Below, piece by piece: positions 20,270 through 28,291 of a stretch of DNA of 29,727 nucleotides. Where the stretch lies: positions 1-29,727 of IMG/VR virus record IMGVR_UViG_3300026183_000028; one strand, written 5' to 3'. Position 1 is the stretch's first letter. Each line of letters begins with the position of its first letter. The position numbers and the translations under genes were made by a program. Origin of the DNA: a virus. Under the pieces are notes generated by a model that saw only the letters and a program-made list of their open reading frames with translations, ran no database searches and was not told where the DNA came from.

Positions 20270-20933
20270 TATCTAAGTCCTCCTCTTCTATATTCATATA
20301 ATAACATGTTTCTGTTATGTTGTCAAGTGGAAAAAGCATTTTTTCTTTTGCATCTTGAAGATTTGCAATTGATAAAGTAGAGATTCTCGAATGTTCTTTT
20401 GGATTATGAAGTTTTCCAAAATCTGGCTTTACGTTTTGACAATAATTTAAATTCTGCAGAGTGGAATAAATGAAATAGTTTACCTTTTCATAGTAATTTG
20501 CTATTGGTCCGGTGCCATTCATCTTTAAAAGCTGCTTGTTATCAAAGATCATCATCTCTTCTATCTTACCTGATCTCGCATACTCTTGCAAAACATGAAA
20601 GTGGACTCGGTGTCTCATTTTTTCTTCTCGAGAGGAAAATTCAAGATCGGGGACAATGTAAACAACGCTCATTTTGTGGCTTGATAAGGCCTCTAAAACA
20701 CGCAGTGAGGCTCCAGCTATCTTACCAGACCCACAAAGAAACAAAATGCCTTTATCGTGCGATTTGAGCCCTCTAGCGCTTATTTTTATTTGCTGCTCAT
20801 CATATTCTTCTGCTGTTGACTTTGCTTCAATTCCCTCTTCTTCATCAAGCATGACAACCTTGTAATTCTTGGAGTGAGGCTTGAATAGTTTCACTATGTT
20901 CTTCCCTGCTTCACCTAATCCAACTAAAATCAT
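20124..20933 (-). CDS. possible divergent tubulin/FtsZ-like protein
   Basis: Encodes 269 residues, with AGGAGA before the ATG. The order of elements resembles FtsZ: MILVGLGEAGKNI (first loop), VVMLDEE, ILFLCGSGKIAGASLRVLEAL (in the place of the GGGTGTGAAP signature loop), VVYIVPDLEFSSREEKMRHR (like the strand and R-M helix), MMIFDNKQLL (like I-V-I-P-N-D-x-L-L). The signature loop itself is not canonical, so GTP binding is uncertain. The last part (RISTLSIANLQDAKEKMLFPLD) may be the second domain. A host or phage cytoskeletal role would be inference. Promoter P8 lies inside this gene. Confidence 0.4.
   Translation of the reverse strand: MILVGLGEAGKNIVKLFKPHSKNYKVVMLDEEEGIEAKSTAEEYDEQQIKISARGLKSHDKGILFLCGSGKIAGASLRVLEALSSHKMSVVYIVPDLEFSSREEKMRHRVHFHVLQEYARSGKIEEMMIFDNKQLLKMNGTGPIANYYEKVNYFIYSTLQNLNYCQNVKPDFGKLHNPKEHSRISTLSIANLQDAKEKMLFPLDNITETCYYMNIEEEDLDNDDTILPTCQQIVRENIAMDRESSFAIWRSSDPNFYIAKHFTHFIQQK
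20298..20326 (-). promoter_or_regulatory. sigma70-type promoter P8 (inside a gene)
   Basis: Minus-strand TTGACA (20321-20326), 17-bp spacer ending CATGT, TATTAT (20298-20303). It lies within the 3' part of the tubulin-like gene and should drive the 110-codon gene and those after it. Confidence 0.75.
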
Positions 20934-20934
20934 T

Positions 20935-21141
20935 TTATTCTCCTATTTTCTCAACATATAAAATGGGAACAATCACTGTTATCGATGATGAAAAAACGTA
21001 AACCCTGACAGATGGTAGACTCATTGAGTCCGGATAAGGAAACGTTTCCAGAATAACAGCGATGTCTCCGTTTTCGTAGCCGAAAAGCGAGCGCTTTTCC
21101 CATGGGCTACTTATAATGATGACTAAATCACCCTTTGTCAT
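20935..21141 (-). CDS. small SH3/KOW-like protein
   Basis: Encodes 68 residues from the ATG at 21141, inside the end of the previous gene. MTKGDLVIIISSPWEKRS, YENGDIAVILETFP and VRVYVFSSSITVIVPILYV are a beta-strand series of the G-D-L-V type seen in four other small genes. The next small gene upstream (21128-21316) is of the same type, so the two may be tandem paralogues. Confidence 0.6.
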   Translation of the reverse strand: MTKGDLVIIISSPWEKRSLFGYENGDIAVILETFPYPDSMSLPSVRVYVFSSSITVIVPILYVEKIGE

Positions 21142-21316
21142 CAATTTTTCTCAATTCGGTCGGCCAAAAAGGTACTTCTTTGTCGTCGGGCATGAGAACC
21201 CATAAAATCTTCCATGACGATCCCATTTGCTCAACTTTTGTGACTAAACCAATCATTCCATTCTTGTAGCCAGAAGTCTGGCTTTCTTTTAAAACTACTA
21301 AATCGCCGGCTACCAT
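21128..21316 (-). CDS. small SH3/KOW-like protein
   Basis: Encodes 62 residues, with GGGAG upstream. MVAGDLVVLKESQTSGYKNG, MIGLVTKVEQMG and WKILWVLMPD follow the same G-D-L-V, turn, G-x-V pattern as its neighbour at 20935-21141. It overlaps the polymerase stop by 7 nt. The order of strands suggests a KOW/SH3-like barrel. Function unknown. Confidence 0.6.
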   Translation of the reverse strand: MVAGDLVVLKESQTSGYKNGMIGLVTKVEQMGSSWKILWVLMPDDKEVPFWPTELRKIDDKG

Positions 21317-22497
21317 TTAAACTCCCTCATGTCTCCAAGGTTCTTACCCAAAGAGCAGTTAACCTTAAACCTACCTAGTTTCGTATCTCCGAACATCTCC
21401 GATAATTGTGGGATTAAGAGTCGGTCGTCTCTGTGTAGATCGATGACAACGCTATCATGAACAACGAAAGCAACATGGGATCTCGTTGCCCTAAGAAAAT
21501 TAGAAATTTTGCAAAACCTATCAATGGTGTTGTCTGAGGAAGACGATTGGAGAAGGTAGTTAAGGGCTTTGCGAACGGGAGCATCAATTGACCTTCCAAA
21601 TGGCGTTTGAACCTTTTCTCCGTCATAATATTTTTGTTTAAGGCTTTGTCTATCGTAGAAATCCGATTGGATTGTTGTAGATTCTTCATTGTAGAGCCAA
21701 GCGAATAATTTTGTTTTTGCTTGTTCTCGGCTAAGATCTTTTTTAAAAATGTTTTTGATATTCCACTCATGGATATCCTCCTCTGGTTGTTCGTGGCCTT
21801 GTAGAGCCAACATTGTTCGGACTTCAGCAGCGTTGAAGTCAAGTTCTAGAAACACATCGTTGTTTGGTCTCACATGCTTCTTAAGTTCCTTCTTGAGATT
21901 CAAGATTGGGAACGAGTTCTTTTTTGTTGTCAGTCGACCAGTGACCGTTCCAAAAATGTCATAGTCAACAAATGGGGTTGAATCTCCAAATTGATCGTAA
22001 AGGTGTTTGGCCTTTAAGTCATCTGCGGCGTGACAATAGACTGCGAATGAATTTAAATTCACTGGATGTCGTCTCAACTCTTTCACTGCCGCTTGTGCAC
22101 GTTTTAATAAATTATAGTGCTGTGGTCTCTCAACATTCTCAAACACCCATTTCGTAATTTCATTTTTGGTATCGAAATAGTGTTGAAGATGTTTCTGAGG
22201 AATTAGATCATAAAAGCAAACGCTTGTTAAATCTATCTTTGTTAGCCCAATCGCCTTATAGTGGCTCCTGAGTAGATTATTGACCTCCTCCCAACGCTGG
22301 GTGAGGTGGGGAGGACATGTATCCGTTAGAGATCTGCCTCCAACCAAGAGGCTGGCATAATCAATATCCATGCCGTAAAGATGATCAGAATAAGACCAAG
22401 TTTTGGTTAATCCATCTGGGATTCGATCCCAGACAAACTGTCCATCGATGTAAGTGCCTGCGCAATCTAATTTGTTGTCTAAAAGTTGAAAAAACAT
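21310..22497 (-). CDS. family A DNA polymerase, polymerase domain only
   Basis: Encodes 395 residues from the ATG at 22497 (after GGAGG). The catalytic motifs of Pol I-type enzymes are present in order: motif A LELDFNAAEVR (family D-Y-S-Q-I-E-x-R), motif B REQAKTKLFAWLY with the exact R-xxx-K-xxx-F-xxx-Y spacing of the O helix, and motif C VVHDSVV, where the usual H-D-E reads H-D-S. There is no 3'-5' exonuclease domain and the thumb region is short. The separate FEN-type exonuclease at 13959-14909 may work with it. Promoter P9 lies upstream. Confidence 0.85.
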   Translation of the reverse strand: MFFQLLDNKLDCAGTYIDGQFVWDRIPDGLTKTWSYSDHLYGMDIDYASLLVGGRSLTDTCPPHLTQRWEEVNNLLRSHYKAIGLTKIDLTSVCFYDLIPQKHLQHYFDTKNEITKWVFENVERPQHYNLLKRAQAAVKELRRHPVNLNSFAVYCHAADDLKAKHLYDQFGDSTPFVDYDIFGTVTGRLTTKKNSFPILNLKKELKKHVRPNNDVFLELDFNAAEVRTMLALQGHEQPEEDIHEWNIKNIFKKDLSREQAKTKLFAWLYNEESTTIQSDFYDRQSLKQKYYDGEKVQTPFGRSIDAPVRKALNYLLQSSSSDNTIDRFCKISNFLRATRSHVAFVVHDSVVIDLHRDDRLLIPQLSEMFGDTKLGRFKVNCSLGKNLGDMREFKW

Positions 22498-22547
22498 TTG
22501 CGGTGTCCTCCGAAATATGTTATAATGTATTTGTAACTGATGAATAC

Positions 22548-22576
22548 AGAATAACACATTGGAGGTTGATTGTCAA
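22548..22576 (-). promoter_or_regulatory. sigma70-type promoter P9
   Basis: Minus-strand TTGACA (22571-22576), 17-bp spacer ending TGTGT, TATTCT (22548-22553). The TGA in the -35 box is the stop codon of the 389-codon gene. Drives the polymerase unit. Confidence 0.8.
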
Positions 22577-23742
22577 GTATTTTTTATTCTTTTTGTAAAA
22601 TAAGTCAAAGAGCCGTCTTTCTGGTTGTAGAACGATTTAAACTGATCTTCTACGTAAAGCAAGGCCTTTTCCCTGTCGTGTTTTGCGATGCTCTGAGCAG
22701 ATTGAGAAATCTGTTTCCGAGAGGATGGGGATAGTGGAGAACCCTCAAAAAAGTTTCGCATATTTATATATATTAATAATAAAGTATTATAATGTATATT
22801 AGATTTGTATTTAATATTAGTAATAGATGCTATTGTATTATCATTACATGATTTATACTTTGTGTTATATGGATTAAGATTAACATAAGAATTGTAAGTA
22901 TCCAATAGTAAACTTTCTAATAGATCTAAGTCTCTAAAGATTGTTTTGTCATACTGTTTATCGAACACTGATGTTACTGTTGTTAAGAAATAGCGTTTAC
23001 GATATTCTGCGGTTACTGGTGAGTCAAGATCTGAGATTATAACTCCCGGATTATTTTGGTTTACTCTAAAGCCATATTGTTTTGTTATGTTGATGAAATA
23101 CTTAAATGCTGGGGAATTGAACATTCTCTCTTCCTTAAGAGAATCGTTTGAGAAGTCAAGTTCTGCAATGTCAAGAGCAAGGCCGCTCTGAAACATGTTT
23201 GAATTTAAAGACTTCATGAAATCAGATAAAATAACGGTCTCGACAATGTCCGAATTGATGTAATAGTCAACAAAGACCCTTGTGAAATCTTCGAAATTGT
23301 TAATTTGAGCCTTGTGTTTTATGATAAAGTCATTAAGAATCTTAGACATAGCAGATTCAGATGTCCTTTTAAATGCGATTAGTGGATTCTCATATGATCT
23401 TTTTACTTTTAAAGACGATAAGACTGGATCATCAATGGGGATAACTCCCATTCTACACGCTTTTGCAAAGTGAATCTCCATGTCCTTGAATTGATCAACA
23501 ACAAAGTTCATGGCACGTTGGGATCCAACATCTTGATCAGACACTGTAATGTCTTTGAGAAATTCTTCTTTAACTACAACGGGTTCTAGTAGTCTATTGA
23601 CACGTCCATAAAAAGTTCTTTCGGCAAAACCCATATCGTAGACATGAGGATAGTCTTGTTCAAACGCTTCAAGTTTATACTTTGCCCTTTCAAATGCTAA
23701 CCTACTGGTTTTTAAGCTATTATTTCCATTAAATTTTGTCAT
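22573..23742 (-). CDS. tail/baseplate-associated protein, unknown
   Basis: Encodes 389 residues, helical and polar, with no motif I recognise. Its ATG overlaps the stop of the 1405-codon gene by 1 nt (TAATG), so it is translated with the baseplate-like proteins and is probably a virion component. The coding sequence between about 22757 and 22870 is very AT-rich, giving a run of Asn, Tyr, Ile and Lys codons. Confidence 0.7.
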   Translation of the reverse strand: MTKFNGNNSLKTSRLAFERAKYKLEAFEQDYPHVYDMGFAERTFYGRVNRLLEPVVVKEEFLKDITVSDQDVGSQRAMNFVVDQFKDMEIHFAKACRMGVIPIDDPVLSSLKVKRSYENPLIAFKRTSESAMSKILNDFIIKHKAQINNFEDFTRVFVDYYINSDIVETVILSDFMKSLNSNMFQSGLALDIAELDFSNDSLKEERMFNSPAFKYFINITKQYGFRVNQNNPGVIISDLDSPVTAEYRKRYFLTTVTSVFDKQYDKTIFRDLDLLESLLLDTYNSYVNLNPYNTKYKSCNDNTIASITNIKYKSNIHYNTLLLIYINMRNFFEGSPLSPSSRKQISQSAQSIAKHDREKALLYVEDQFKSFYNQKDGSLTYFTKRIKNT

Positions 23743-26700
23743 TACTCAATAATCCTACTATAATCTCTGACTACCCGTCTGACGTCTAAACTGCCGTTTC
23801 CATTAATTCCTTGAAAATAAACAGTGCCATCGCTCATTTCCGTAAACTGACCTTCTTGTTCCGTAAACTGTTGATTCAACTGCCCACCTGTTGAAGATGT
23901 AGTGGTTTGTCTCGAAATCATTGTTCTCAGCTTCCCAGAATAAGTTCTAATAATGGCTGGGGATTCATTTAGGATCTCACCTGTTATGGTTGAAGTGTTG
24001 GCATTTATTTCATCAGGAGTTTGTCGTGATCTCGCACCGATAATTTCATCAACAATGTCTTCAGGAGATGGTTCTGCTGTCGCACCGATAATTTCATCAA
24101 CAATGTCTTCAGGAGATGGTTCCTCAACCGATGCCACAGTTGAATTGTTTGAATTGACACTAGAAGATGTGCTGCCTTCCTCGAAGTCATAGTTCAGAGC
24201 AGCCAAAATAACGTTCTTGCAATTTGCAAAACCCTGTTCATTGTTTGGATCTTCTGGAGTATAACCGTCGATAGAGCTTGCCTCGCGATCTACATTCTTT
24301 TTCTTAACAATGTTCGGATTTCCTGATTCATCTCCTGAAAAGTACTGCTGAGCCGAGATAGAAGTCGTAAACTTTCCTGGAGTAATAGACGATTTCACTG
24401 ATGTGATCGTGTGATAGCCTCCGATACCTAATTTATTTGCATCCGATCCAGCAACAGTTGGATTAAAATCTTCTCCGCCAATTCCAAATGGGTTGAAAAA
24501 GAATTCCATTCCGGGATAGAATAAGGTATTTCCAAACATTTCTAGATTCGCCACATAGACAGCAGACAGTTGAAGTAGTCCATCGATCCCATTTTGAAAA
24601 AATCGAGCTTCACGAATGTATTGCATGTCAGACTTGGACAGAGATAGAGTCTTTACGAGTCCTGCGTTTTGACCAACATGAACATGGAATCTTCCTCTCT
24701 CGACGTCCTCTCCGTAGTTGCCATTCCCAGCGTAAGTTAGTGTTGAGCCAATGGCGCTAAGGACAACGAACGTGTGAAAGTCTTTAAAGTTGCTATTTGC
24801 ATCGTTCTCCGGTCCTCCACGTAACGGTAGTACACCATAGGTTCGTAAATTCTCTACATCTAAAGCAATAATATCCTCATTTCTATTATTTAAGTCGTAC
24901 CAAACGCTTATTGGGTTCACACCATTGGCCTCAAAGGCTGTAATTTGCGTTGTTTGAAATCTAAGTCGCGTTTCCAACTTTCTATTAACGCAATTTTCGA
25001 TAATCGAAGGCTTAATGAGGTAGTTTGACAAGCTTCTGATGAAATTCATAACAGGAAACGTTTTTCTAGTACTTTTTTGGCTCATGACATTGTCGACAAA
25101 CCATCTTGAAAAGAAGTCAACCGAAATCGGAAGATCCGAGATGTTATAAACTTTTGATCCGCCGGATATTTCTTGAAATGGCTCAAATTCAAATGATCCT
25201 AAAATGATAGAATTTCTATCGTAACCAGTACCAGCCCTTACATTGTCATTGGCATCGTAAACGCAATCTAAAATAGTGTACAATAGGTCTCCAAAATAAA
25301 AAAACTGAACAGACCTGTTTGCCGAATCGATAAATCCAAAATCTTCTGAGCTCTCTGGTAAGTCAGAGTTTAAAACTAGTTTTACATCTGCACCATTGCC
25401 ACCGTCGTCTTGCGATGTTCTTTCTAACTCGCATTTTCGAAAAAACCCCTTCTTTAAAAAATGTTCCTTGTCCTTCTTGTCAATTAATGCCTTGTAAATA
25501 ACTCCTCTATTCTTAAGCCTTGTTATGATAGACGAAAGAGATTGTTTAAGGATAATTTCTTCCTGCGCAGCTAGAGTTGCTTGAAGCTCTTTTAGTTGAT
25601 CTACGCTGCATTCTCTTTTTTGAACCTGTTCTGAAAACGTTTTTGCGTTTTCAATTCTTCTTGCGATTAACTCTGGAGATGCAAGGGCATCGAGTCTTGG
25701 ATGCTTGAGTAAGGATTCAAGATAAGCTCTGTAAGAAATTTTAATTTCAACTGTTCCATCTTTTCCAAAGCTAATGTCGTGGTCGACCATGTTCAAGAAA
25801 AATGACTTATTCGAGACTCTAATAGCTTCAATCTCATCTCTGCTAAACCCATCGGCTTCTGTTGGCAAGACGTAACCGACATCGGCTCTAATTCTATAGA
25901 ATTGAGGCTCATATTGCCTATCCGATTGAATGTCAATCCCCGCGTATTGACCTTTCTTGTCTGGTGTTGGTTGAATTACAAGGTCAACATATCTGTATTC
26001 ATCGCTATATCCTTGTCGAGTCCGAAGAAAATCTTGAAATGATTGAAAGAAAAGTGTTAAATTTGCCGTGATGTCATTGCGTGCGGTCGCTGGTGTCGTC
26101 CCGTTAAATTCAAATGAAAAATTCTTGAGTCCAACACCGGTTCCTTTATCGAACACATTAGGGTTCATGAATGTGTCTCGGATGTTAGATGATCTATCGA
26201 AGATGAATTCTACTTCTTTTTCACCTTTTTCATGATCATGAAAAACTTTAAATAGCCTTACTTTTGGCACAAGCTTTGAAACCTTCCACGACTCTAGTTC
26301 GAATAGCAGCTGCTCGTTTTTAGAAGAAACTAGACTCGTCAACATTGTCTCTTGCTCTTTATCTTTTGCATAAAGCGTTGTAAATCTTCCTCCAAATGGA
26401 AGTTTTCTTGCATATCTTTGCTTAAGTTTTTGTTGATAGCTATCTCTTAGCTCCGGCATGTTCAACATAAGAGCGCATTGCTTAAAGTACTTTTGTCGAT
26501 TTGCGACGTCTTCTTCGGATGGCCCTGACCCTTCGGGAATGTCTCCCCCTTGACCTTCTTTGAATGTCTGCAACGAATTTCTATAGGCTCTTTCTTTCTC
26601 CTCTTCTGTTATCGCTGCTCCACCAGGGGATTCTTCTGAGGTTGCAGCAGCCAAGTTGTCAAAAAATTTCTTTTTTGCTGAGATGATTTTCTCAAAAACA

Positions 26701-27959
26701 ATGAGTTCTTGAATTTTGAACGTGTAGATTGATTTTACTGCTTTATCATAGTGTTCCATGATTGTGTCGTTAAGAGAGCCATCATCCAAATCGGAAATTA
26801 AAGAAATTAAAAAATCTATATATCCCAATGTCACCAAAGCTTCGATTCGCTCGCTTGATGTGACAAAGTCATTCACGAACCCGACCATCGCCCTTTGGAC
26901 ATACCATTGTGACGGTGTGTCTGTGAGGTCCCAACCAAGAAAATTCTCATGCCTTATAGGATGTCTTTGGAATCTGAAATTATATTCTGTGATCATAGTG
27001 TCTTCTAAATCATTGAACTCTTCTAAATCTTTTTTTAAATCACTGTAAACATTTCCTTGTGCTCCTTTAATAATTGCATCTGGGAAACGTAGAACCGCAG
27101 GGGTTTTAAAAGATCTTGCTTCATCATCCGATAGTGCATCCTTGGGAACTTTGGTTTGTTCGCCACTATAAATTTTATCAGATAGAGTATAATAACCATC
27201 ATCGCCAAGAGTCAGTCCTATGTAATAATCAACGTCTGCTTTATCAAGCACGAGGGAAATGCGGGTCAACCCTTCAATCGAAGTACCAGCACCTCTTGCT
27301 GCTTTTCTGATATTTTCGGTAATATGCTTTGAGATCGATCTTTGATATTCTTTGAATGTTACATTTTCCCTAACAAATTGTCCAATAAGTTTCGTCGTAG
27401 CTCTGTCTAAAGCATCGGTTTGACTCATTCTTACCACATGTTCTGTGAATGGTATAATGAAGTTTTCACTCATGTCCTTAAAGATTAGTCTCTTGGGATA
27501 AAGCTCCGTGACACTCAGTCCTAATCCAATCTCAACTTCTCTAGTTGACCAGATGTGTCCCTGATTCATGAAAATTCTTAAAATAGAATCATCGGAAGAT
27601 TCGATCATTTTTTTCTTTTGGGCGGGTGTATAATTCTTATAGACGCTGAATGGATCTTCGTCATCGAAAACTCCAAGACCAACTCTTTCATTAATCCAAT
27701 CATTAATATCAACATGTAATTTTTCAACATTTTCTTCTGTTATGACATAGATTCCAAGAGCCAAGCCAAATGCGTAACCCTGGATAAGACCAGAGCCTTG
27801 AAGGGTCGACACTTTAGTTGGTTCATTGCCAACTGCGTAATTAAAAAGTTCCGTCGATGCGAATAAAACACTTTCGACTGGATTGAAATCCGTGTTATCA
27901 GCAAACAGTGCCGCTATGTTTTGGATTTCGTAATGATCTTTTTCTAAGAATTCACTCAT
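23742..27959 (-). CDS. large baseplate-like structural protein (1405 aa)
   Basis: This is the largest gene of the window. Its position after tape measure, a tail protein and LysM matches the baseplate hub/wedge slot of contractile-tail phages (P2 order T-U-X-D). About the first 500 residues are helical and charged. Around 600-760 there is a beta-rich part (VGLKNFSFEFNG, TANLTLFFQSFQDFL). Near 1150-1260 there is a second beta-rich domain (YPGMEFFFNPFGIGG, LGIGGYHTITSVKSSI) that resembles tail-protein barrels. The last 150 residues are Ser/Thr/Gly-rich and include an exact tandem repeat of SPEDIVDEIIGA. The ATG overlaps the LysM stop (ATGA). Confidence 0.75.
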   Translation of the reverse strand: MSEFLEKDHYEIQNIAALFADNTDFNPVESVLFASTELFNYAVGNEPTKVSTLQGSGLIQGYAFGLALGIYVITEENVEKLHVDINDWINERVGLGVFDDEDPFSVYKNYTPAQKKKMIESSDDSILRIFMNQGHIWSTREVEIGLGLSVTELYPKRLIFKDMSENFIIPFTEHVVRMSQTDALDRATTKLIGQFVRENVTFKEYQRSISKHITENIRKAARGAGTSIEGLTRISLVLDKADVDYYIGLTLGDDGYYTLSDKIYSGEQTKVPKDALSDDEARSFKTPAVLRFPDAIIKGAQGNVYSDLKKDLEEFNDLEDTMITEYNFRFQRHPIRHENFLGWDLTDTPSQWYVQRAMVGFVNDFVTSSERIEALVTLGYIDFLISLISDLDDGSLNDTIMEHYDKAVKSIYTFKIQELIVFEKIISAKKKFFDNLAAATSEESPGGAAITEEEKERAYRNSLQTFKEGQGGDIPEGSGPSEEDVANRQKYFKQCALMLNMPELRDSYQQKLKQRYARKLPFGGRFTTLYAKDKEQETMLTSLVSSKNEQLLFELESWKVSKLVPKVRLFKVFHDHEKGEKEVEFIFDRSSNIRDTFMNPNVFDKGTGVGLKNFSFEFNGTTPATARNDITANLTLFFQSFQDFLRTRQGYSDEYRYVDLVIQPTPDKKGQYAGIDIQSDRQYEPQFYRIRADVGYVLPTEADGFSRDEIEAIRVSNKSFFLNMVDHDISFGKDGTVEIKISYRAYLESLLKHPRLDALASPELIARRIENAKTFSEQVQKRECSVDQLKELQATLAAQEEIILKQSLSSIITRLKNRGVIYKALIDKKDKEHFLKKGFFRKCELERTSQDDGGNGADVKLVLNSDLPESSEDFGFIDSANRSVQFFYFGDLLYTILDCVYDANDNVRAGTGYDRNSIILGSFEFEPFQEISGGSKVYNISDLPISVDFFSRWFVDNVMSQKSTRKTFPVMNFIRSLSNYLIKPSIIENCVNRKLETRLRFQTTQITAFEANGVNPISVWYDLNNRNEDIIALDVENLRTYGVLPLRGGPENDANSNFKDFHTFVVLSAIGSTLTYAGNGNYGEDVERGRFHVHVGQNAGLVKTLSLSKSDMQYIREARFFQNGIDGLLQLSAVYVANLEMFGNTLFYPGMEFFFNPFGIGGEDFNPTVAGSDANKLGIGGYHTITSVKSSITPGKFTTSISAQQYFSGDESGNPNIVKKKNVDREASSIDGYTPEDPNNEQGFANCKNVILAALNYDFEEGSTSSSVNSNNSTVASVEEPSPEDIVDEIIGATAEPSPEDIVDEIIGARSRQTPDEINANTSTITGEILNESPAIIRTYSGKLRTMISRQTTTSSTGGQLNQQFTEQEGQFTEMSDGTVYFQGINGNGSLDVRRVVRDYSRIIE
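24033..24122 (-). repeat. tandem 48-bp repeat in the 1405-codon gene
   Basis: 42 bp at 24033-24074 recur identically at 24081-24122 (period 48 bp, 16 codons), each encoding EPSPEDIVDEIIGA. The identity at DNA level indicates a recent in-frame duplication. Confidence 0.9.
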
Positions 27960-28291
27960 CCCAACACCTCAAGTGCTATTCCTAAGTTCAATGGTATTTT
28001 CACAATGTCTCCTGCGTTGAATAATGCGTCTGTAGGCTTGTTGTTAAGCTTAGCTATGAGCCACCATAGCTTTGCGTCTCCGAGCTCCCTAGCAGCTATT
28101 CTCCAAAGCCTATCGCCACTTTTCCAGATGTAGTCGCGTGTTCTTACACGGGCAAGATCGTCCTCGGTTAATTTCTTGAATCTCGGAGTTGTGTATTGTT
28201 CAATTTCTTTAACTCCTCGATCTTCGAGTGTTTTTTCCCATTGTTCATTGCGATTAACGCCCTTTGTTCTTTTATTGTATCTCGACATCAT
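27956..28291 (-). CDS. LysM-containing baseplate/tail protein
   Basis: Encodes 111 residues. After about 45 basic N-terminal residues there is a LysM domain: YIWKSGDRLWRIAARELGD, AKLWWLIAKLNN and FNAGDIVKIPL, the usual D-x-L-W-x-I-A, W-x-x-I-A-x-x-N, and G-x-x-I-x-I-P spacing. P2 gpX and T4 gp53 are LysM-type tail proteins at this place. GGAGG precedes two consecutive ATGs, so translation may begin one codon later. It overlaps the neighbours by 1 and 4 nt. Confidence 0.85.
   Translation of the reverse strand: MMSRYNKRTKGVNRNEQWEKTLEDRGVKEIEQYTTPRFKKLTEDDLARVRTRDYIWKSGDRLWRIAARELGDAKLWWLIAKLNNKPTDALFNAGDIVKIPLNLGIALEVLG

Noticed and set aside
26226-26245. 20-bp perfect palindrome TTTTTCATGATCATGAAAAA
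   Set aside because: It lies in the middle of the 1405-codon gene and arises from ordinary codons for V-F-H-D-H-E-K. There is no GC stem or T-run placed as a terminator and no nearby gene start.
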